Source of the DNA: Arenibacter troitsensis
GTDB taxonomy: Bacteria; Bacteroidota; Bacteroidia; Flavobacteriales; Flavobacteriaceae
Direction: 5' to 3'
DNA length: 64,000 nt
NCBI RefSeq assembly: GCF_900177645.1
Contig: NZ_FXAO01000001.1
Location: forward strand, 496,001-560,000
Position numbers and translations under genes: made by a program. The notes beneath the pieces were generated by a model that saw only the letters and a program-made list of their open reading frames with translations, was not told the origin of the DNA and made no database searches. Positions 35,534 to 44,473 of the stretch are shown here, one piece after another. The first letter of the stretch is position 1. The number at the start of each line of letters is the position of its first letter.

Positions 35534-36868
35534 TTAATAACCATCGTTTTGGGTAATAATTCCGTCGCTAGCAAGAATTTCCGAGTTTGGTATTGGAAAC
35601 ACATGATAATTACTACTAATGGTTTGTCCCATTTCTGCATCTACTGTACCCGTTCTTACCAAATCGAACCATCTATGTCCTTCAAGGGCCAATTCCACTC
35701 TTCTTTCGTCAGCAATTGCTTGTCTAACGTCTGCTTGCGAACTTATTGTTCCGGTTAAACTATTTAAACCCGCTCTGGTTCTTATGGGATCCAGTAATGG
35801 AAGTACAGTTGTTGCAGGAGCGCTATTTTCATTCAATGCTTCGGCGTACATTAGAATAACATCGGATAACCTCATTTCTATAAAGTCCTGGTCAAGAGCT
35901 CCGGTATATTTCTTACTACCATTCATATTATCGGTATCAATAGTAAGTGCCTTTCTTAAATCCGTACCTCCACCACCAGCACTACTGGCGTCAAAAGCGG
36001 CAATTAAGCGTGGATCTAGAGGCGTAAGCGATTTTGTATCGGCCCCGCTAAACCATCCTACAAAGGTAGTTTGTGATCCATAGGCATTTGGAACTGAAGT
36101 TGATAATTGGGTTGCGAAAATGATTTCTGAATTACCATCTACCACAACGTTGGCAAAGTCGCTTTCCAAACTAATCCCTGCAGCGGCTGCACCGTTGACA
36201 ACAGCAGCAAGCGTTGTTGCAGCTTCGGGGAAATTACCTCTGTATAGATATACTTTTCCGAGAAAGGCTTGAGCCGCTATTTTGGACGCACGTCCGCTTG
36301 ACAATCCAGAATTGTCCAAACCGGCTATTGCTGCCTGAAAGTCAGGTATGATTACGTTATTGTACACGTCGGCAGCCGGTTGTCTTGTTAAAATGGACAA
36401 ATCCGATGGACTGGGGGAAGGAGATAAATTCACTGTGACATCTCCAAAAACCATCACCAATTTAAAGTAGGACAAAGCTCTTAGGAATTTGGCCTCAGCA
36501 ATCTCAGTGGCATCGGTTGAATTATCAATAACATTATTGGCACTTAAGATGGCTTTGTACATATTGCTATAGAATGGTCTAAAAAATTGTTCAACCAAAT
36601 CTAAACCTCCTAAATCTGCGTTGTAGGTGTCAAATGACGTATACGGGCTTTCTAACATCAACATATTGTCTGCCCTAAAGTCGCCCATCACACCCATTGG
36701 GGTTGAACCACCGGTCTGATAGTGATACGCTGCGTTCAAAACGGGTCCAAATTCCTCCAAAGCACTGGATTCAAGTAATAAGGGTGGTGTTTGATCCAAA
36801 TCGTTATCACATGCTGTTAGGATCAACACGGACACTATTGCTAGATATATAGTTTTCATTTTTTTCAT
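35534..36868 (-). CDS. susD: SusD/RagB-family glycan-binding lipoprotein
   Basis: SusD proteins cap the SusC barrel and bind oligosaccharides at the cell surface. The 444-residue protein has the lipobox LILTAC after MKTIYLAIVSV and the family's TPR-like helices, for example AEAKFLRALSYFKLVMVFGDV. The C-terminal region EGHRWFDLVRTG and YHVFPIPNSEI is the most conserved SusD signature. Start could be the first Met or the fourth residue. It follows susC by 10 bases, and by context the ligand is alginate oligomers. Confidence 0.95.
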   Translation of the reverse strand: MKKMKTIYLAIVSVLILTACDNDLDQTPPLLLESSALEEFGPVLNAAYHYQTGGSTPMGVMGDFRADNMLMLESPYTSFDTYNADLGGLDLVEQFFRPFYSNMYKAILSANNVIDNSTDATEIAEAKFLRALSYFKLVMVFGDVTVNLSPSPSPSDLSILTRQPAADVYNNVIIPDFQAAIAGLDNSGLSSGRASKIAAQAFLGKVYLYRGNFPEAATTLAAVVNGAAAAGISLESDFANVVVDGNSEIIFATQLSTSVPNAYGSQTTFVGWFSGADTKSLTPLDPRLIAAFDASSAGGGGTDLRKALTIDTDNMNGSKKYTGALDQDFIEMRLSDVILMYAEALNENSAPATTVLPLLDPIRTRAGLNSLTGTISSQADVRQAIADERRVELALEGHRWFDLVRTGTVDAEMGQTISSNYHVFPIPNSEILASDGIITQNDGY

Positions 36869-36878
36869 GATTTCTTAA

Positions 36879-39800
36879 TTAAAAATTTACATTAACACCC
36901 AAAGTAAAACTTCTTACGATAGGGCTCGCACCTTCTTGGTATCCGTAGGTGGTTGGGCCCGCATAACCTGTATTTTCGATCTCTACACCTTCAGGGTTAT
37001 AGGACGTATAATCATCTGCCATTATGTACAACAAATTGGTAGCTGCAAGATATATTCTCATAGAACTTAGGCCTATTTTGTCCGTTAAATCCGAATTAAG
37101 GGTATACCCTAGGGTTATGTTTCTCAATGCAGCATAAGAAGCATCTTGAATCCCTGAACCATGTGCATTTCTGGTCTCCTGATAGAATTTGCCACTGGCA
37201 TCGGCAATACCGTCATTATTGGCATCAAAACTGGACTTTAATCTACCTCCAAATTGTGATTTCCAGTAGATTGGGTCAATATTGTAAAGTTCTGCTCCTT
37301 GAGATCCTTGCAATTGGAACGAAAAATCAAAATCCTTGAAGTTCATTGAACTTGAAAGTCCCCAATAAAAATCGGGCGTAGCGGATCCTAATTTTACGTA
37401 ATCACCTTCGTAGGTAATTTCACCATCTCCGTTCTGGTCAACAACATACCATTCCGAACTGCCAAATCCAATGCCTCTGGATGGATCTGACATATGAATG
37501 GTTTCAACCTCACCGGTTACTTCATACCCCCACATTTCTCCAATTTCACCTCCTACATAGTTTCTAAATTCAGGACCTCTACCACTTGGTCCGCCGTAAA
37601 TCTGCCTAGGCAGTTCGGTCAATTCACCTAGATTGGTAATTTCTGATTCCACCGTTGATAAATTGGCATTGACATCCCAAGAGAAGTTTTGACTGGTAAC
37701 TATTTTTGCATTTAATTCAAACTCCAATCCTGAACTTGTTACATTACCACGATTAAGCTTTATAGCGGGTGTCCCAAGAACTTCGGAAACACTTTGATTG
37801 ATCAACATATCCTTAACATCGGAAGTATAGTAATCCACACTAAATCTAAGTCGGTTATTAACAAAACCTAAATCAACACCATAGTTTGTCTCTTTATTGG
37901 TTTGCCAAGTTAAGTCTGGGTTTGCTATATCTTCAGGAATTAGAAATCCTGTTCCGAAAGCTGTTGGCGAGGTACCTAAAATACTTAAGGAGTTGTATGA
38001 ACCTAAGAAAGAAGCTGTACCTAAAGACCCCGTACTAAACCTAAGTTTAAATAGGCTAAACGCATCGGCATCTCCAAAAAAGGATTCATTGTGAATATTC
38101 CAACCCAAGGATAGTGCTGGGAATACTGCGTATTTTTCATTGGCTCCAAATCTTGAATCGCCATCCCTTCTAATGGAAGCTGATAGTAGATAACGATCAT
38201 CGAACGCATAGGCAATTCTTCCAAAAAAACCATTTCTTGACTGCGTCTCATCAACCTCATTGGTAATTACATCTGCAGGGTCGAAAAAATCATAATTTAA
38301 GGGAAGGCCATATGGTACGTTGGATCCGTTGGATGTAATTCCCTTATAATAGGTGTTTACAAATTCCATACCTGCAACGGCAGAGATGTCATGCTTGTCA
38401 GCAAGTACTTTTGCATAACTCAAAGTAGTTGTACTTAAAACGGTAGATTTTTTTAAATTGGAGATATCCAATTCAGTTTGATTGGAACGTTGTTGGCCAT
38501 CCGTCAATATTCCGTGATACACGTAGGTCTGGGTATCTTCAAGATCCGCTCCGAAAACGGTTTTTAAATTCAGACCATCTATGATTTCATATTGTAAATA
38601 AGAGCTCACATTCCCAAAATATGTCTTTTTCCATCTTTGTGAATTATCAAACTTAGCGGCTACACCTGCATCTCCTGTTCCACCAATACCGTTTTGGTTT
38701 CTACCGTATTGCCAATCGTGAACTACATCACCAGGTTTCAGATCATAGATACTAGTAGGATCTAGACCGATACCTCTATAATCCTGGTCAAATGATCTGC
38801 CAATATTATTTCCAGTAAAACCGGAATCAAATAATGCCTGTCTATTACGATCCAATTGTTGAACGAAATCTATGGAGGCTTGTGTATGGTAAATAGGACT
38901 AATGCTATAGGCTCTCAAAAGATCTCTCATTTCCCAAGGAACAATATCTTGTTTGCCATAATAACCATTCATGCTCAATCCGGCCTTTAGTTTGGCACCC
39001 AAGTTGGCATCTAGGTTCATACGTCCGTTATATCTTTCATAACCTTGCCCTTTTACAATACCATCGGTTTTCAAGTAACCAAGTGAAGCAAAGGCTTTTA
39101 TGTTTTCAGACCCTCCGCTTACACTGAAATCGTGATTGGTTGTGCTACCATTTTTGAAAAGCCAATCTTCTACACTTACTACATCGGGCGCATTGGCGTA
39201 TGCATCCAATCTGTATTGTAATAAACCTGGGTCGGTTTCGGAAAGATCATAAGCACTAGTTTGTAGCTCGCTGGCCCATTCCCCTGCAGTCTTAAGCATT
39301 TCGATGTCCTTAACATACTTGCTAGAAGTACTTGCATATGAATTGTAATTAAAATTAACTTTTCCTGCTTTTCCTTTTTTGGTAGTTACCAAAATAACAC
39401 CATTGGCACCCAAAGATCCATAAATAGCAGCGGAAGCGGCATCCTTTAAAACCTCCAGGCTTTCTATATCGTTGGGGTTAACGGTTGCCAGATTACCTGA
39501 AATTGGATACCCATCCACTACAATTAATGGACCTGAGTCACCCGAAACAGATGAAGCAGCCCTAATTTGGATTTTTGGATCCGCACCGGGCTCTCCACTT
39601 TGATTTTGAATCCTCACCCCGGATAATTTACCTGCCAGAGCATCATCCACACGGGCTACTTGCACTGCAGCAACCTCATCTCCGCCTACTTTGGCTACGG
39701 CTCCGGTAAGATGTGATTTTTTTACAGTACCATAACCAACTACTACAACCTCATCTAGCTGGCTTGCGTCTTCTTGGAGGGTGATATTCAATTGCTCTTG

Positions 39801-40061
39801 ATTTGTAATGGTTATGGATTGGGTAACAAATCCCAAGGACGAAAACTGTAGTACGTCCCCATTTTTTACCATAATTTGGTAATTTCCATCAAAGTCTGTT
39901 GCCGTACCGGTAGTAGTATTGGCAATAATTACATTCACTCCAGGTACTGGGACCTTGGCAGCATCCGTTACCGTTCCGGACAGCATACGTCCATCCTGGG
40001 CGAACAGTGCAATATTGAATAACAATACTACTGTTAGAATTAAATTAGTTTTGAATTTCAT
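36879..40061 (-). CDS. susC: SusC/RagA-family TonB-dependent outer-membrane transporter
   Basis: The 1060-residue protein imports oligosaccharides through the outer membrane using TonB energy. It has a signal peptide (ending LFAQ), an N-terminal carboxypeptidase-like domain (SGTVTDAAKVPVPGVNVII), the plug region with LDEVVVVGYGTVKKSHLTGAV, the RagA signature near residue 220 (AAIYGSLGANGVILVTTKKG) and a long barrel ending SFTLGVNVNF. It pairs with susD downstream. Its mRNA probably starts about 350 bases upstream at site B, giving an unusually long structured leader opposed by a likely antisense RNA. Confidence 0.97.
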   Translation of the reverse strand: MKFKTNLILTVVLLFNIALFAQDGRMLSGTVTDAAKVPVPGVNVIIANTTTGTATDFDGNYQIMVKNGDVLQFSSLGFVTQSITITNQEQLNITLQEDASQLDEVVVVGYGTVKKSHLTGAVAKVGGDEVAAVQVARVDDALAGKLSGVRIQNQSGEPGADPKIQIRAASSVSGDSGPLIVVDGYPISGNLATVNPNDIESLEVLKDAASAAIYGSLGANGVILVTTKKGKAGKVNFNYNSYASTSSKYVKDIEMLKTAGEWASELQTSAYDLSETDPGLLQYRLDAYANAPDVVSVEDWLFKNGSTTNHDFSVSGGSENIKAFASLGYLKTDGIVKGQGYERYNGRMNLDANLGAKLKAGLSMNGYYGKQDIVPWEMRDLLRAYSISPIYHTQASIDFVQQLDRNRQALFDSGFTGNNIGRSFDQDYRGIGLDPTSIYDLKPGDVVHDWQYGRNQNGIGGTGDAGVAAKFDNSQRWKKTYFGNVSSYLQYEIIDGLNLKTVFGADLEDTQTYVYHGILTDGQQRSNQTELDISNLKKSTVLSTTTLSYAKVLADKHDISAVAGMEFVNTYYKGITSNGSNVPYGLPLNYDFFDPADVITNEVDETQSRNGFFGRIAYAFDDRYLLSASIRRDGDSRFGANEKYAVFPALSLGWNIHNESFFGDADAFSLFKLRFSTGSLGTASFLGSYNSLSILGTSPTAFGTGFLIPEDIANPDLTWQTNKETNYGVDLGFVNNRLRFSVDYYTSDVKDMLINQSVSEVLGTPAIKLNRGNVTSSGLEFELNAKIVTSQNFSWDVNANLSTVESEITNLGELTELPRQIYGGPSGRGPEFRNYVGGEIGEMWGYEVTGEVETIHMSDPSRGIGFGSSEWYVVDQNGDGEITYEGDYVKLGSATPDFYWGLSSSMNFKDFDFSFQLQGSQGAELYNIDPIYWKSQFGGRLKSSFDANNDGIADASGKFYQETRNAHGSGIQDASYAALRNITLGYTLNSDLTDKIGLSSMRIYLAATNLLYIMADDYTSYNPEGVEIENTGYAGPTTYGYQEGASPIVRSFTLGVNVNF

Positions 40062-40123
40062 TAGTGATTTAATTAAGTTAGTAACAATTGATTATTTATG
40101 GCTCAAATGCCATTGGTTTCTAC

Positions 40124-40143
40124 AATGTGATATTGTTCACATT
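40124..40143. promoter_or_regulatory. Crp-type palindrome in the susC leader
   Basis: AATGTGA (40124-40130) and TCACATT (40137-40143) are perfect 7-bp arms around tattgt, containing TGTGA-N6-TCACA, identical to the core of the enterobacterial Crp site. It lies 63 bases upstream of the susC ATG. It may bind a Crp/Fnr protein, or it may simply be a hairpin in the leader RNA. No TAnnTTTG box is close by. Confidence 0.4.
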
Positions 40144-40211
40144 TAATCCTTCAACTTACTTAAACACTTGGCTGCACTAATATTTAATGAAATTGCTTAT
40201 TTTTGCAGTAA

Positions 40212-40315
40212 ATATGTTTATAGTAATATTTGCATGTTTTGGTATTACTTCCCTTCAGAATGAAGTAATCTTTTTACAAAAGGATGGGTGTGCGCCCGTC
40301 CTTTTTTTTTTTTTT
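40212..40315 (+). ncRNA. Putative antisense small RNA opposing the susC leader
   Basis: The plus strand carries a strong intrinsic terminator where no plus-strand gene exists: stem AGGATGGG/CCCGTCCT (40281-40302) and 14 T (40302-40315). Upstream lies a second hairpin ATTACTTC/GAAGTAAT (40244-40269) and a -7 box TATTTTTG (40198-40205), though no well-placed -33. A transcript of about 100 nt would be fully complementary to the long susC leader. Bacteroides PULs carry cis-antisense RNAs of this kind (DonS type) that repress susC homologues. The exact 5' end is a guess. Confidence 0.5.
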
Positions 40316-40382
40316 GGTCAAATCCTATGGTTTATTTTCGAGAATTTTTCTGTTGACATGGTTCTTTATTTTTTAGTTTCTT

Positions 40383-40425
40383 TTGGTAAACCAAATTGGT
40401 TAACCAGTTTGGTTTACCAAATATA
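40383..40425 (-). promoter_or_regulatory. Operator/promoter site B, for susCD
   Basis: Three palindromic 12-mers stand 13 bp apart: TTGGTAAACCAA (40383-40394), TTGGTTAACCAG (40396-40407) and TTGGTTTACCAA (40409-40420). The last merges with the minus-strand box TATATTTG (40418-40425). This is the only site with three full copies. Transcription toward susC would begin near 40410 and give a leader of about 350 nt. Confidence 0.75.
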
Positions 40426-40532
40426 TGTTATTTAATTGTTAATTAAAAATTTAATTGCAAATTTTGTATGTTAAATTTTTGGAGGTGATAATTTAGGGGT
40501 GTATAAATTATCAATTTCGCATTAAAGCTGTT

Positions 40533-41303
40533 TTATGAAAAGACAAGTCCGCCATTAATATCGATGTTTGCACCTGTAATAAATGATGTTTCGGATGAAG
40601 CCAGGCAAGCCACTGCATTTGCAATTTCGTCCGCCGAGCCTTCTCGACGTAGTGGGGTCATTCCCGCTACTTTCTCCCGTACCTCATCTGTAGTGAATGT
40701 ATCGTGAAAGGTGGTGGCGATCATTCCGGGACAAAGGGCATTTACCCTAATATTTTTTGGGCCTACCTCCTTGGCCAGACCTCGTGTAAAGGTCATTATA
40801 GCTCCTTTTGAAGTTGCATAGGCTATAGATCCTCCGCCCCCACCGTCCCGACCGGCTTGGGAGGCTATATTTACTATAGAGGCCCCAGATTTCATATGGG
40901 GCAGCACTGCTTGTGTTACAAGAAAGGTAGAATTAAGATTTAATTTTATCACCTTGTCAAAAAAGGCTTCGTCCATCTCGGCTATTGTCTTCCTGGCCAC
41001 TAGGCCACCGGTGTTGTTTACCAAGACGTCTATAGTTTCTCCATAGTTGCCAATGGTTTCCTTTATAAGTTTGTCTACTTCAGATTTCTTGGTCACATCC
41101 GCCTTGACAATTATTGCTTCGCCACCGGCCGATTTAATTGCGTTAAGAGTTTCTTTGGCATTTGCCTCGTTACTATAGTAATTTACTACAACTTTGGCGC
41201 CTTCCTTGGCCAATTTTATGGAAATGGCCTTTCCAATATCCCTAGTGCCACCAGTAACAATGGCTATTTTTCCTTTTAAATTCATATGTGTAGTTTTTGA
41301 CAT
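40533..41303 (-). CDS. SDR oxidoreductase, probable DEH reductase
   Basis: The 256-residue SDR has TGGTRDIGK, NNTGG in place of NNAGG, VNIASQAG with the catalytic Ser, YATSKGAIMTF and a PGMIATTFHD segment. It follows kdgF by 30 bases and is the last gene of the PL7-kdgF-SDR operon, so reduction of DEH to KDG is the expected role. The stretch VVNYYSNEANA after beta-2 suggests NADPH use, which would complement the other SDR. Start may be the first ATG or the one 18 bases on (MNLKGKIAIVTGG), which matches relatives better. Confidence 0.85.
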   Translation of the reverse strand: MSKTTHMNLKGKIAIVTGGTRDIGKAISIKLAKEGAKVVVNYYSNEANAKETLNAIKSAGGEAIIVKADVTKKSEVDKLIKETIGNYGETIDVLVNNTGGLVARKTIAEMDEAFFDKVIKLNLNSTFLVTQAVLPHMKSGASIVNIASQAGRDGGGGGSIAYATSKGAIMTFTRGLAKEVGPKNIRVNALCPGMIATTFHDTFTTDEVREKVAGMTPLRREGSADEIANAVACLASSETSFITGANIDINGGLVFS

Positions 41304-41333
41304 AAAGTCTTCCCGAATAGGGTAGTATTTTAA

Positions 41334-41711
41334 TTATGACTTCTTATCTCCAAAATAAGAAACCGCTCCACCGCTTAAGAAATCTTCCCTTACAGGACTA
41401 AATGTGTCAATTAGTATCCCTTCTTCCAAACAAACTGCACTGTGCAATAGATTAGGTTCAATATAAACTCCATCTCCTGCTTCTACAATTTTCTTTTCTC
41501 CATTAATTTCAAATTCAAATTTGCCTGAAGCACAATAGGTAGCTTGGGTATGAAAATGTTTATGTGGGGAACCTAATGCTCCTTTTTCAAACTTCACTTT
41601 TACCATCATGATTTGGTTATCGTACCCCAAAAACTGTCTTGATACTCCTCCTCCAAGCTCTTCCCATTCCATTTCTTTTGTGGTGATGTACTTTTCACTA
41701 AATCGTTTCAT
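41334..41711 (-). CDS. kdgF: Cupin KdgF, unsaturated-uronate linearising enzyme
   Basis: KdgF opens the ring of the 4,5-unsaturated uronates released by alginate or pectin lyases, giving DEH or DKI. The 125-residue single-cupin protein has the metal-binding motif PHKHFHTQATYCASGKFEF (His and Gln ligands, about residues 50-58) and the second-motif His in EPNLLHSAVC. The C-terminal DTFSPVREDFL is a KdgF signature. It sits between the PL7 lyase and an SDR, which is exactly the order of reactions. Confidence 0.9.
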   Translation of the reverse strand: MKRFSEKYITTKEMEWEELGGGVSRQFLGYDNQIMMVKVKFEKGALGSPHKHFHTQATYCASGKFEFEINGEKKIVEAGDGVYIEPNLLHSAVCLEEGILIDTFSPVREDFLSGGAVSYFGDKKS

Positions 41712-41783
41712 TGTTTTTTGATTTTAATTAGTCTTTACTCTTTTTTTAATAACGGTCAACTCTTTTATATGAATCAAATCGAT

Positions 41784-43838
41784 TTACTTTGGGGGTGTGC
41801 CCTGACCTACGGTTGCTTCCCTAAACCATACTTCTGTATAACACCCGTTTTCGTATTGTTTGGCGATATCGCCTCCGTAGGTTTCCGCACCTGAAAACCA
41901 AACCATGTTGGCTTCTGGATTTTTTCCATTGGTCTGGTTATATGCGCCTTGTTTAAAATAATTCAATTCTCCACTATAGGCAGTGGCACGTTCAACGGCG
42001 TCTTGCCCTATGGGGGCGAATAATTGCTTCATCTGTTCTGGGAAGTCCGACTTTTTTACATATTCTGATGAAATCAGATTTTTGGTAAATGTTTTGGTTT
42101 CGTGATTTTCACTTTTGAAGGTTAGATACATGATTCCTTTATAAACATTTACTTCATAACTAAATTCTTCACCTAATTCAATGCCATTTTTAGGTTCAGC
42201 AGGAAAGTCGCTTTTACCTTTCCCAATGACGGACATATCGTTCCCCCATACGGCATAGGAATGTTCCCACCGGCCTGAATTATCATCACCTACTGGATTG
42301 ATTTCATAATTCCAAAAAACGGAACCCTTGGTGTGACCAGGAAATTTCTTGTAGAATATTTTAAGAGGTTCATTTTCATGTCCCTCACCACTGTGAATTT
42401 GCCCCACAACAGTTGAATAAGAGGCAGCAACTCTGGCATCGCCAGAAATGGAGACCTGCATTACCTTGCAGGTGCCTGTTAGTTTGCCACCTTCTTCAGG
42501 GAGCCATTCTCTTTTTTCGTGTAGCTCGGTTCTTGTATTGCTGGAGTTTTTTGACGTGACACCGGAATTGGGAGTTTTGTAGACTACCCAACGCCTAGTA
42601 CCGTCTATTACAGTGAAGAAGAAATCTTTGTGTTCGAACTGCGTGATATCTTCCACCTCCTTACCGTCACCCAGCAATATTTTAAATTTATCCATAAATA
42701 GAATCACCTCATTGGGATAGACCGTTTTAGTACTTAGGCCATCATTTGCTTCGAAATAACCTGCATTTGAAATGGCATCATCGCTGATTGTAATATCCGC
42801 TGATTTAAACCATACCTCAGCGTAATTACCATCTGCATATTGTTTTTGTAGATCACCACCATGGGTTTCGGCACCAGAACACCAGACTTTATTGATTTTA
42901 GGGTCTTTTCCGTTGGTTTGGTTGTACGTGCCCAATTTAAAAAATAGGCCCTCACCGGTATACGCTTCTTTGCGCTCCAGGCCATCCTGCCCTATGGGTA
43001 CAAATAATTTCTTGGTTTGCTCTGGCATGTCCGAACGATTTGCATATTCAGAGGAAATAAGATTTTTAGTGAATTTTTTGGTTTCATGGCCTTCACTCGT
43101 GAATGTTAGATACATCATACCTTCCTTAATAACTACTTCATAAGTGAATTCTTCACCTAAGGCAATTCCGTCAACTGGTTCAGGTGGATAGGTGTTTTCA
43201 TCAGTACCGACAACAGAAAAGTCATAGCCCCATATAGGATAGGAATAATCCCATCTTTTGGAATTATCATCACCTGCAGTATTTATTTCGTAATGCCAAA
43301 AGACAGAGCCTTTTTCATGCCCAGGAAATTTTTTATAGAAGATTTTAAGTGGTTCGTTTTCATGCCCATCTGCACTGTGAATCTGACCAACTACTACTGA
43401 ATATGTTGAAGCAACGCGGGCATCGCCGGTAGTTGACACGTTCATTACCTTTAGGGTCGCTTTCATAGTAGCATCTGTCATTGGCGTCCACTTCTTTAAT
43501 TGGGCCAATTCGGTTCTTGTATTGTTCGAGGTACCATGGGTATTTCCGGCATTTGGAGTTTTGAATACTACCCAATCCCCTTGATCATCACTTGCAGTAT
43601 AAAAGAAATTCTTGTTCTCATAGTCAATAGCTTGGCCTACATTAGAGCCATCACCTAGGATCAAATTCCAATGTTGAAAAAATGGTATGATTTCGTTTGG
43701 ACTACGACCTATAGCTGCGTTTTCAGAAATGTCTGTAGATTCTTGTTTTTTGTTTTCTTTACAGCCAACAAATAGCAAAATGGTACTCATCATGAATAAA
43801 TAATGTACCGAAACCGAATTGAATATTTTAAAGTTCAT
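41784..43838 (-). CDS. Alginate lyase lipoprotein with two tandem PL7 modules
   Basis: The 684-residue lipoprotein (lipobox LFVGC, Cys26) holds two homologous PL7 modules at about 48-346 and 375-676. Module 1 has RTEL (108-111), QIH (152-154) and FFKLGTYNQ (300-307); module 2 has RTEL (436-439), QIH (480-482) and YFKQGAYNQ (627-635). These are the three catalytic PL7 blocks, so both modules should be active. By eye more than half of positions agree between them, with long identical runs such as GHENEPLKIFYKKFPGH. I start at ATG 43838 to place the lipobox properly; an ATG at 43880 adds 14 residues. It is first in an operon with kdgF and an SDR, under site C. Confidence 0.9.
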   Translation of the reverse strand: MNFKIFNSVSVHYLFMMSTILLFVGCKENKKQESTDISENAAIGRSPNEIIPFFQHWNLILGDGSNVGQAIDYENKNFFYTASDDQGDWVVFKTPNAGNTHGTSNNTRTELAQLKKWTPMTDATMKATLKVMNVSTTGDARVASTYSVVVGQIHSADGHENEPLKIFYKKFPGHEKGSVFWHYEINTAGDDNSKRWDYSYPIWGYDFSVVGTDENTYPPEPVDGIALGEEFTYEVVIKEGMMYLTFTSEGHETKKFTKNLISSEYANRSDMPEQTKKLFVPIGQDGLERKEAYTGEGLFFKLGTYNQTNGKDPKINKVWCSGAETHGGDLQKQYADGNYAEVWFKSADITISDDAISNAGYFEANDGLSTKTVYPNEVILFMDKFKILLGDGKEVEDITQFEHKDFFFTVIDGTRRWVVYKTPNSGVTSKNSSNTRTELHEKREWLPEEGGKLTGTCKVMQVSISGDARVAASYSTVVGQIHSGEGHENEPLKIFYKKFPGHTKGSVFWNYEINPVGDDNSGRWEHSYAVWGNDMSVIGKGKSDFPAEPKNGIELGEEFSYEVNVYKGIMYLTFKSENHETKTFTKNLISSEYVKKSDFPEQMKQLFAPIGQDAVERATAYSGELNYFKQGAYNQTNGKNPEANMVWFSGAETYGGDIAKQYENGCYTEVWFREATVGQGTPPK

Positions 43839-44003
43839 ATTATAAGGATTATGTTTTCTATAAAAACCGTAAAAAGTCATTTTTTTAACGGCTAGGATAA
43901 TTTCTTCAACAATCTAAAAGAAACCTTCTATCAGATGGTTTTACCTGCACTTCTACGATAATGAAAGCCAAAAAAAAACATAGCGAAAGTGATTTGGTTA
44001 GAA

Positions 44004-44056
44004 TTGGTTTACCAGATTGGTTTACCAAAAATACGTAAATTTGTGGAACCACCAAA
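44004..44056 (-). promoter_or_regulatory. Operator/promoter site C, for the PL7-kdgF-SDR operon
   Basis: TTGGTTTACCAG (44004-44015) and TTGGTTTACCAA (44017-44028) are 13 bp apart. The minus strand has TATTTTTG (44026-44033) with a -33 TTTG (44053-44056) at exactly 19 bp, a textbook Bacteroidota promoter. The plus strand also reads TAAATTTG (44036-44043), so two -7 boxes lie back to back. Bases 44004-44043 agree with site D at 37 of 40 positions. Confidence 0.8.
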
Positions 44057-44240
44057 TATTTAACATTAAATCGATCTGTTTTATCTTTAATTAATAATAT
44101 TCTATCTGTGAAATTGCTAATTCGGCAAATGTGAATTTTGCTCTGAGCGCAGATTGTACACGGGGTAACCAAAAAAAGAATTTGGGATTAAGGTTCTTTA
44201 TTCCAAAAGACCGCTAAATAATAGACCTTATAAGAGCTAA

Positions 44241-44384
44241 TCAAATTAGAAGCAATGGTATTACATCGCTTGGATAAATTGTTACTTTTATGTCTTCATT
44301 ATTTGACTTCTTAGCGGTATTAAGACAGCTATTTAATACTAATATAAGAGCTGATACAAATAATTTTACAATTATGGCGGCCAT
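44241..44384 (-). pseudogene. N-terminal stub of a lost alginate-lyase lipoprotein
   Basis: A 47-codon frame starts ATG 44384 and ends TGA 44241. It has a lipoprotein signal (KLFVSALILVLNSC, lipobox LNSC) and then KSNNEDIKVTIYPSDVIP before a divergent LLLI and a stop. YPSDVIP matches the start of the PL7 modules next door (YPNEVIL and SPNEIIP). It therefore looks like the beginning of a third lyase gene whose body was deleted. It lies between the PL6 gene and site C; the surrounding gap (43839-44473) holds nothing else coding. Confidence 0.55.
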
Positions 44385-44473
44385 TTTAATAGGTTTTAAT
44401 TTTGTTTATTTCTTTTTAATTAGAAACATTGGATGTAATCCTTGCAAAGTGGCTTAATGACAGGGGGATTGGT

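Noticed and set aside
40187-40435. 82-codon plus-strand frame in the susC leader
   Set aside because: It reads through the terminator stem, the long T run and the operators, giving a phenylalanine-rich sequence; it is not a gene.
44036-44043. Plus-strand promoter at site C
   Set aside because: The TAAATTTG box is clear, but only the lyase stub and the antisense side of the PL6 gene lie downstream; it is probably a relic of the duplicated divergent module.
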